Below, piece by piece: positions 57,541 through 64,000 of a stretch of 64,000 bases of DNA. Position 1 is the first letter of the stretch. Each line of letters starts with the position of its first letter. Below the pieces are notes generated by a model, which ran no database searches, was not told the origin of the DNA, and was given only the letters and a program-made list of their open reading frames with translations. The stretch covers positions 62,001 through 126,000 of the forward strand of contig JAUGWO010000023.1 of NCBI GenBank assembly GCA_049724395.1, written 5' to 3'. The DNA is from Spongospora subterranea f. sp. subterranea (lineage: Eukaryota > Endomyxa: Phytomyxea > Phytomyxea > Plasmodiophorida). The position numbers were made by a program, and so were the translations under genes.

Positions 57541-58240
57541 CTGGTGTCGCCATGTTGTCTTGGTTGGTCATCGCTGTTGTGAACTTGAAGACTCCGGCTG
57601 ACCGGCTGAGTGTCTGGGAGAAGACTCCGCTGTCGTGACTGGGAGAGGCACTCGCCCCAGACTCAGGCTACATAACGATGACTGTGAGAGGGGCTGCGCT
57701 GGTGTCGCCATGTTGTCTTGGTTGGTCATCGCTGTTGTGAACTTGAAGACTCCGGCTGACCGGCTGAGTGTCTGGGAGAAGACTCCGCTGTCGTGACTGG
57801 GAGAGGCACTCGCCCCAGACTCAGGCTACATAACGATGACTGTGAGAGGGGCTGCGCTGGTGTCGCCATGTTGTCTTGGTTGGTCATCGCTGTTGTGAAC
57901 TTGAAGACTCCGGCTGACCGGCTGAGTGTCTGGGAGAAGACTCCGCTGTCGTGACTGGGAGAGGCACTCGCCCCAGACTCAGGCTACATAACGATGACTG
58001 TGAGAGGGGCTGCGCTGGTGTCGCCATGTTGTCTTGGTTGGTCATCGCTGTTGTGAACTTGAAGACTCCGGCTGACCGGCTGAGTGTCTGGGAGAAGACT
58101 CCGCTGTCGTGACTGGGAGAGGCACTCGCCCCAGACTCAGGCTACATAACGATGACTGTGAGAGGGGCTGCGCTGGTGTCGCCATGTTGGTCTTGGTTGG
58201 TCATCGCTATTCTGAACTTGAAGACTCCGGCTGACGGGCT
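57541..58240. repeat. Tandem array of 158-bp satellite units
   Basis: Units begin CTGGTGTCGCCATGTTGTCT at 57541, 57699, 57857, 58015 and 58173. The first four are essentially identical. The fifth is truncated near 58235 and has an extra G and two substitutions, so it marks the array edge. Each unit contains GGGAGAAGACTCCGCT and GAGAGGCACTCGCCCCAG. No gene is encoded. Confidence 0.97.
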
Positions 58241-58398
58241 AAGAGCATTCCCACCGCGCACGGACTATTCCTAGGTACCTAAATCCTACTTTCTGGGTAC
58301 AGTTTCCCAAATTTTAGAATAGGAATTTGCGGAATTTTGCCACCGCGCAGCATGTTACCTAGATAAGGTATACCGCGTTGTAAATCGCTTTGATCAGG

Positions 58399-58735
58399 TT
58401 CCGATGTCGAATAATGTGCTTTGTATGCCAAATGTTTTCGACAGCGATGACGAATTATTGTTGGCACTTCTTGAGGAAGAAAGTGATGATGATCGGCTGC
58501 TGCAAGCTTACAAGCGACCTCGACGAGGCGGTTCTCGTCCAGGCAAGGCGTCAAACCTGGATCATCAACGTGGGGCATACGCCAAATTGTTGCATCACGA
58601 CTATTGGGGCCCAAATCCTGTATATTCAGACCATCATTTCGAAAAGGCGGTTTCGAATGGCTAAATTGCTGTTTGATCAAATACACGACGCTGTTGTAGA
58701 GCATGACCCATATTTCGTGCAGAAGACTCCGCGAT
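58399..58735 (+). mobile_element. PIF/Harbinger transposase, N-terminal fragment
   Basis: The plus strand reads DELLLALLEEESDDD, then RRGGSRPGKASNLDHQRGAYAKLLHHDYWGPNPVYSDHHFEKAV. After a one-base frame change it continues FRMAKLLFDQIHDAVVEHDPYFVQK. GGSRPGK(A/S)xN, the DYFxxxPVYxxxxFRRRFRM and the DPYFxQK phrases are the start of Harbinger-type nucleases. The catalytic DDE part is missing; after FVQK the sequence runs straight into satellite-like DNA. Upstream, CCACCGCGCA occurs twice (about 58251 and 58341). Confidence 0.8.
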
Positions 58736-58832
58736 AGTGTACATACTCATGACTGGGAGAGGCACTCGCCCCAGACTCAGGCTGATCATGTACGTAACGA
58801 TGACTGTGAGAGGGGCTGAGCTGGTGTCGCCA
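58722..58832. repeat. Diverged partial satellite unit fused to the Harbinger fragment
   Basis: The stretch matches the distal part of the 158-bp unit: AGAAGACTCCGC, then GACTGGGAGAGGCACTCGCC, then AACGATGACTGTGAGAGGGG and CTGGTGTCGCCAT. Short insertions (near GTGTACATACTCAT and TGATCATGTACG) separate the blocks. It ends just upstream of the heme lyase gene. Confidence 0.88.
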
Positions 58833-58867
58833 TTTGGTTGAACACCTGGCGATATCTGGAGAGCGTC

Positions 58868-60325
58868 ATGTCGACTGATCAAACTGGCAACAATCAGGGG
58901 ACCATGAATCGATCGACGTGTAGCGAGAAATCGGAGGCGCGTTGTCCAGTGGATCATGGTGGGGGTAATAAATCCTCCGCATCTAAGCAGGGAGAATCCG
59001 GTGGCTGCCCTGTTAATCATGGCACCAACTCCAAATATAAACACCCTCATGTGTACAATGTCTATAGCGAAAGGATAGACCCAAACAATCAGATGTCCGC
59101 GAACCCGAATCAAGAGCCCGCTCCTGGTCAGAAGGAACCCCTATCCACACACCGAGTGACCTCCTCGATTCCAAAAGGCGGCACTGATGGCACATGGACC
59201 TGTCAGAAAATCGCTTTACTGGTAACTCCAATCGTTAATCACCTTCTTTTTGCAGATCCATCTCCCCAAATGTTTTACAACGCGTTGGCCCGCAAAGGAA
59301 AAGTGTCAGATGTGTCAGAACGGGACGTTGATACTGTCAGTGTCCCTCCGATAACTGCATCCATTCAGTGCATATTCCTTAACTCAATACGTAGGTCGTC
59401 GCTATCCACAACAACATGAATGAACGAACGTACGTTTGTCGTGGGGTTCCCAGATACTTCAAATGTTGAATAGTCATGTGCAGATGGCGACAACTATTAC
59501 AGTGGGGTGTGTTCCTATCCGCCATCGTTGAATGTATTCTAAATCCAACGCAGAGAGCTGTAAATCATGTCCCAATCCGACTCTGTTGAGGTTCATGGGA
59601 AAACCGAATCATCTCACTCCCAAGGCCTGGATCAAGAGTAAACTCGGCTATGGAACGCCATTTGACCGACATGATTGGATTGTTGATCGTTGCGGTAATG
59701 AGGACCCTGCCAAGTTTCCTCTAATTTACCTACGCGAATGGTTATAGGTCAAGAAGTTCGATACGTGATCGACTACTATCATGACGAAAGCGGTGTGGCC
59801 GACGATAAAGTTCCAGGGCTTCACGACACATCTAGCATCAAATCCATCAAAGTCGACGTGCGCCCAGCCCTAGATTCATTCGAGAGCTTCGTGGACCGTG
59901 CCAGAAACCTGTTTTCAAGTACAGGAACTAGTCTTGATCCAGTACACAGCTCAGATGGTCAACCCGATCCCCCATCTGATGACGATATTCGCCAAGTGGT
60001 TCGGAAGGGCCCACTTTTCACAGGCGGATCCATTGATTGGGGTGTCAATTAGGTCCGGTCTCGATGTGGCTCCGCGTTGCTTCAGTTCGCCAAGAGCGCC
60101 GACGATCCCGAGAGTCGATCAAAAGCAGCAATGGCGCTAAACTACTGTATGGGGACCGTCGTTTGCCAACAGGAATCCAGCAAATTTATGGCCGATCTGG
60201 AGACGAGCTCAGGAGATCCACTCCCGTCATATCAGAAACTAGTCGACTGTCTTGAACGATGTTCAGCTCTGAAGGCGCTATTCAATCCCGAAGGCGACTG
60301 GCGAAAATTCGCCAAAATAAATTAA
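58868..60325 (+). CDS. Cytochrome c heme lyase (HCCS, System III)
   Basis: Attaches heme to apocytochrome c (and c1) in the mitochondrial intermembrane space. Seven exons, 377 residues: 58868..59201, 59256..59335, 59395..59429, 59484..59506, 59554..59694, 59748..59995 and 60053..60325. Two heme-regulatory-like Cys-Pro motifs lie N-terminally ([16 protein letters not shown]). Then come [29 protein letters not shown], the [13 protein letters not shown] and [13 protein letters not shown] heme-pocket segment (with the conserved His), [26 protein letters not shown] and [12 protein letters not shown]. Unlike animal HCCS, about 100 residues follow, with spaced cysteines ([30 protein letters not shown]), similar to the C-terminal Cys-rich tail of plant-type lyases. 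The ATG at 58868 is preferred because upstream codons come from satellite-derived DNA. Confidence 0.93.
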
Positions 60326-60582
60326 GTATTGTTTCCATTGTTATCGGTAACCAAATCTTTCGTTGTTCCACGTTTGGCCGTCATTCACTATGTCACATTG
60401 ACCTTCAACAATATTCGAAGAACAACAGGGCCATCGAGAGTTCATTATTGTCTTCCTAGTTGATCACCACCGTGGTCTTCTTTTATCGAAGATTCCATAT
60501 GTTGTGAGTTCAACTCCAATTTGAGCACGCGCCTGTTCCAGAATGCAGAGATCTGGTCAAGTGTACAGCCTTTAAATTATCG

Positions 60583-63500
60583 ATGGCAGCGTCATCCGGG
60601 CCGTCAATCGTTCACCAAGGATACCTCTATAAATTGCCAATTTCGTTCGGCAGTCGGATACGTAGAGGATGGAAATCGCGCTATTTTGTTTTGAATGGCG
60701 ACCAATTATCGTAATGGATAACCCGAAGGGGTTCTCGACGCTCACCAGTTACTGACGAATCGACATTGCCCAGATATTATACGAAACAGACGGCCAAGAC
60801 GGCCAAAGGGTCCATGAACGTCCATTCGTGCAAAATCATTGATGCCGTCGACCTGACTGAGAAGGAGTTCTCATTCGCCATCGTGTTTGGAAATCCGTCG
60901 TCGCCGAACCATTATCTGTTCCTCCGTGCCGCCAGTCTATCGCAGAAATCTAAATGGGTGTCGGCGCTGAGCAGTGCGGCCAGTTTCGAGGTTCCATTCT
61001 CTGGCTGGTTCCCGGCACGATCAGCGCCCTCGAAACCCGCTCCGTTGCCCGTTCAAGCCAATCCTGTCCTTGGGCGATTCCAAGTGCCGTTCGTGCAATA
61101 TCTTCCGGTGGGTGTCGATGCGCCTAGAGAGGTGACGTTGGAGGACGGATCGGTATATCGTGGATCATGGCTCAAAGGACTAGCTCATGGACATGGCGCT
61201 TTGCAGCTAGCGTCAGGTCGATCATATCATGGACAGTGGAAGGTAACTCAACCAAACACCTCTGACAAAATTCGAAAGTTACGACCCACATTTGACAACT
61301 TGGAGACAGCAATGTAGTTTACGTTTACCTCAAATCTCGATGCAAAAAGTGAATAACCCACAATAGAGCTGGTTTTATACTGTTAGGAAGGAATGGCATG
61401 TGGGCAAGGGAAGTTTGAGTCTCCGTCCTCAACAGAGTCGTATAAAGGCCATTTTTCATTCGGCCAGCCTGATGGGATCGGGCGTCTAGAACAGGATGAT
61501 GGGTCCATATACGAAGGCGATTTCAATGCTGGAAAGAAATCAGGTTCTGGAACGATCACCTTGAAAAATGGCGATTCATATTCCGGCGCCTTCGATAACG
61601 ATCAGGTTGGTGAATTGAAGCCCCCAAAACCTTGCTCCGCCTGAACCAGCATCGCTATCAGATGTCGGGGAAAGGCGCATTACGATATAGTAATGGCGAT
61701 AAATATGAGGGAGAAATGGCGAATAACTGCCGATCTGGGAGAGGGAAGTTCACCCGCCCTAAACTGTTCACATTCCTGGGCCAATTCGCCATGGACCAAC
61801 CAATTGAGGGCGTTATCACTTACGTCGATGGTGGGAAATACAGAGGGAGTGTCGACATATACATTCAACGATCGGGAGAGGTTTTCTCACGTATTCAATT
61901 CGCAGTCCCAAAACTGATCCATTGTCGAAGGGAGAAATGCGATGGGCGAACGGCGATGTTTATGATGGGTATTGGATAGACGATTTGGAAGACGGTGAGG
62001 GGAAAATGGAATATGGAAATGGTGATATATATCGAGGGGAATGGCGAGCCGGCAAGCGATCAGGACGAGGGCAACTCAGATATTACGCATCAGGAGACGT
62101 ATATTATGGGCTATTCCACCATCAGTTGGTGTTTTTCTGGTCCACGGGCGTCATCCACAGACTGAATCATTGTCAGAGTGGCAAACGGAGAGGGGATAAT
62201 TGAATATAAAGACGGATCCAAGTTCCAGGGCACATTCATAAACGGCGTCAAGTCTGGTAAAGGAAGTCTTCAACTCACAGATGGGCGAATACTAGAAGGT
62301 ATTCACACGATTTCTGAACTCGAACTATATCGTGTGAATAAGCGGTATTTTAGGAATGTGGACCAACGGCGAGCTGACCAGTATTGAGGGAATGACCCAT
62401 CCTAATGGGGATCGATATATTGGGTACTTGCAGGACAACGCATACCATGGCGATGGGGAACTTCATTTCGGCAATGGGTCCATCTTTAAAGCCAAGGTTT
62501 TCACAGTCTCTGTTATGTCAATGGGAAACGCGAAGTTTGACGAACAAAATAGTTTGACCTCGGAAATTTCCCCGACAACGGCCTGATGGTCTACGCTAAC
62601 GGCGATGAATGGACAGGGCGAGTCGACGAGAATGGTCGTCGCCAGGGATATGGGATCATGTCCTGGGTGAATGGTGATCAGTTCTCCGGCACGTACTTGG
62701 ACGATAAACGGCACGGAAGGGTCTGGACAAGTAGTTCATGTGTTCGCAAACGCTGCTGATATACATTAGGGGAATATGATAACGTCCGATGGGAATGATT
62801 CCATACAGTATTACGATATGGATGAGGTCAAAACGATGGTGCCCGAAGTTGATGATCTTATCAAACCTTCCATTTGTGGGAAACCGACAACCGACGGAAG
62901 AAAACCTGCCTCATTAAACCACCAAAATCGGCCTCAAAATAGACAAGTTTATGAACAGGAACGCTCATCCAGGCCACAAATCAACGTAATGATCAAACGT
63001 GATAGCAATGTAGGTTCATAAGTGATCAGGCTGAGAACCGTCGATCAACCTTTAACTGGATAGGCGTCGCAGCCGACACCAGACAAAGTGGCATCCCGAC
63101 TGAAGGGGTTCGTATCGACGGGTCTTGAATTGAAAAATCCTGCGAAGGCGCTTAGTGGGCGAACAAGTAGGTGAGAACGCACACGAAGATATTGATGGGA
63201 TTGTTGATGCGTTGTGGGTTAGTATTGAGTCTGTAAACATCTCATTCGAAGACGACGACAAGGCGACTGTGAAGGAGATTAGCCGGCAATATAGTATTGA
63301 TAGTGTGGTGATAAGCGAATCAGGTTCCGAAACCGATGATCCACTGGCCGATATCGACCAGCCAAGATGTGTCACTCCAAAACATATGATCTTGTCCTAT
63401 GAGCCTAGACCATTGACACACGGTTCATATATTTCGTTCGTTATCTGTTGGTTGACATCCATTCCTGACCAGCTTGGAGAATAGGGGCCCACAGCGATGG

Positions 63501-64000
63501 ATATGGCGTCGGTATGGCCCTACTTAACACACGTCAATGGCAAACATCGATACTCGATAGCAGGCGGCAAAGTAAAAGCGATTACCTAACAACATTGCAT
63601 GCACTGAGAATTATATGATCTCAGGACACCAATCAGGAAATGAATATGGGAGACGCCTTGATATACTTCAGAATGTGGTGAAGGTAATTGAGTTCATATT
63701 ATCATGGGCTGATGTATTCAATGAACCATGGCAGAACCAGCAGGAACAAAAGTCGACACTGAAAGCGAATCCCCACTCCGATGCGTCACAGACTAGGAGA
63801 ATAGATATCACGACACGCCTTCGCGCAAGGCAAAGTGATACGCCCGTATCGAATATTATCGTAGGAAGGCTAACGAAAACAACAACAGCAGGGCAAGATG
63901 AAACTGTGAAAATGGGGCAAAATACCGAGAGCGCTAAAGAATTGAACGAGAACAAGGTTAAGAAATATATCAATTTAGGAAACACCGATATTGTGGAGGA
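60583..64000 (+). CDS. PH domain plus MORN-repeat protein (3' end beyond window)
   Basis: Thirteen exons so far: 60583..60710, 60774..61242, 61387..61605, 61662..61850, 61931..62124, 62177..62298, 62354..62496, 62553..62720, 62770..63009, 63064..63170, 63223..63422, 63485..63571 and 63625 to the end. The N-terminal PH domain has GYLYKLP, RRGWKSRYFVLNGDQL and SQKSKWVSAL. About ten MORN units follow, for example DGSVYRGSWLKGLAHGHG, DGSIYEGDFNAGKKSGSG, NGDKYEGEM, NGDVYDGYW, NGDIYRGEWRAGKRSGRG and DGSKFQGTFINGVKSGKG. The tail is charged and disordered. MORN arrays bind phospholipids or act as membrane-associated rulers. PH plus MORN suggests a phosphoinositide-linked cortical scaffold. Intron 2 (144 nt) is long for this genome and could hide an exon; intron 4 boundaries (80 nt) are tentative. 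Confidence 0.85.

Noticed and set aside
57541-58240. Satellite array considered as a CRISPR-like array
   Set aside because: Units are identical head-to-tail with no unique spacers, and the host is a eukaryote.

Overview
This is a nuclear genomic window from a unicellular eukaryote, not a prokaryote. Nearly every recognisable protein is encoded in several exons split by very short GT-AG introns, mostly 47-64 nt. The gene set is typically eukaryotic: WDR24 of GATOR2, TRAPPC9/Trs120, DDX11/CHL1 helicase, a HAUS8-like augmin subunit, an Sfi1-like centrin binder, a CLC-6/7 exchanger, two DH-PH RhoGEFs, cytochrome c heme lyase, BOLA3 and C2orf69. The composition (moderate GC, dense short introns, plant-type mariner, Copia and Harbinger relics) would fit a plasmodiophorid or other rhizarian protist. 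That is a guess and the sequence does not prove it.

Layout. 1-1.2 kb: 3' part of an amino-acid transporter. 1.2-2.5 kb (minus): C2H2 zinc-finger protein. 3.4-5.7 kb: WDR24. 5.7-10.7 kb: gene-poor, with decayed Copia sequence in a foldback. 10.7-12.2 kb: succinyl-CoA ligase beta. 12.3-17.2 kb: unrecognised proteins around a mariner fragment and small hairpins. 17.4-19.1 kb: an almost intact but mutated DD39D mariner element with plant-type TIRs and a TA duplication. 19.1-21.6 kb: MULE-like and RT-like debris. 21.8-23.1 kb: NKAPD1-like protein and a METTL21-family methyltransferase. 23.4 kb: a 52-bp triplication. 23.7-25.2 kb: unrecognised membrane protein. 25.8-28.3 kb: CLC exchanger. 28.4-32.7 kb (minus): TRAPPC9. 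33.7-34.8 kb: MUL1/GIDE-like protein without RING. 34.9-41.6 kb (minus): small membrane protein and Sfi1-like protein. 41.9-43.3 kb: AcpS and a tail-anchored protein. 43.5-46.3 kb: DDX11. 46.4-52.0 kb: two minus-strand RhoGEFs flanking plus-strand BOLA3 and HAUS8-like genes. 53.5-54.5 kb: C2orf69. 55.1-58.8 kb: repeat island (PiggyBac-like foldback, 30-bp and 158-bp tandem arrays, Harbinger fragment). 58.9-60.3 kb: cytochrome c heme lyase. 60.6 kb to the end: a PH-MORN protein that runs off the window.

Several products are mitochondrial in known relatives (succinyl-CoA ligase, HCCS, BOLA3, C2orf69, AcpS partly, MUL1). Others serve membrane traffic or lysosome/TOR signalling (WDR24, TRAPPC9, CLC-7) and microtubule or centrosome biology (HAUS8, Sfi1). 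I see no operon logic; neighbours are on mixed strands with short gaps. Exon boundaries were worked out by hand from reading-frame continuity and family similarity, so a boundary may be off by a base. No search was run.
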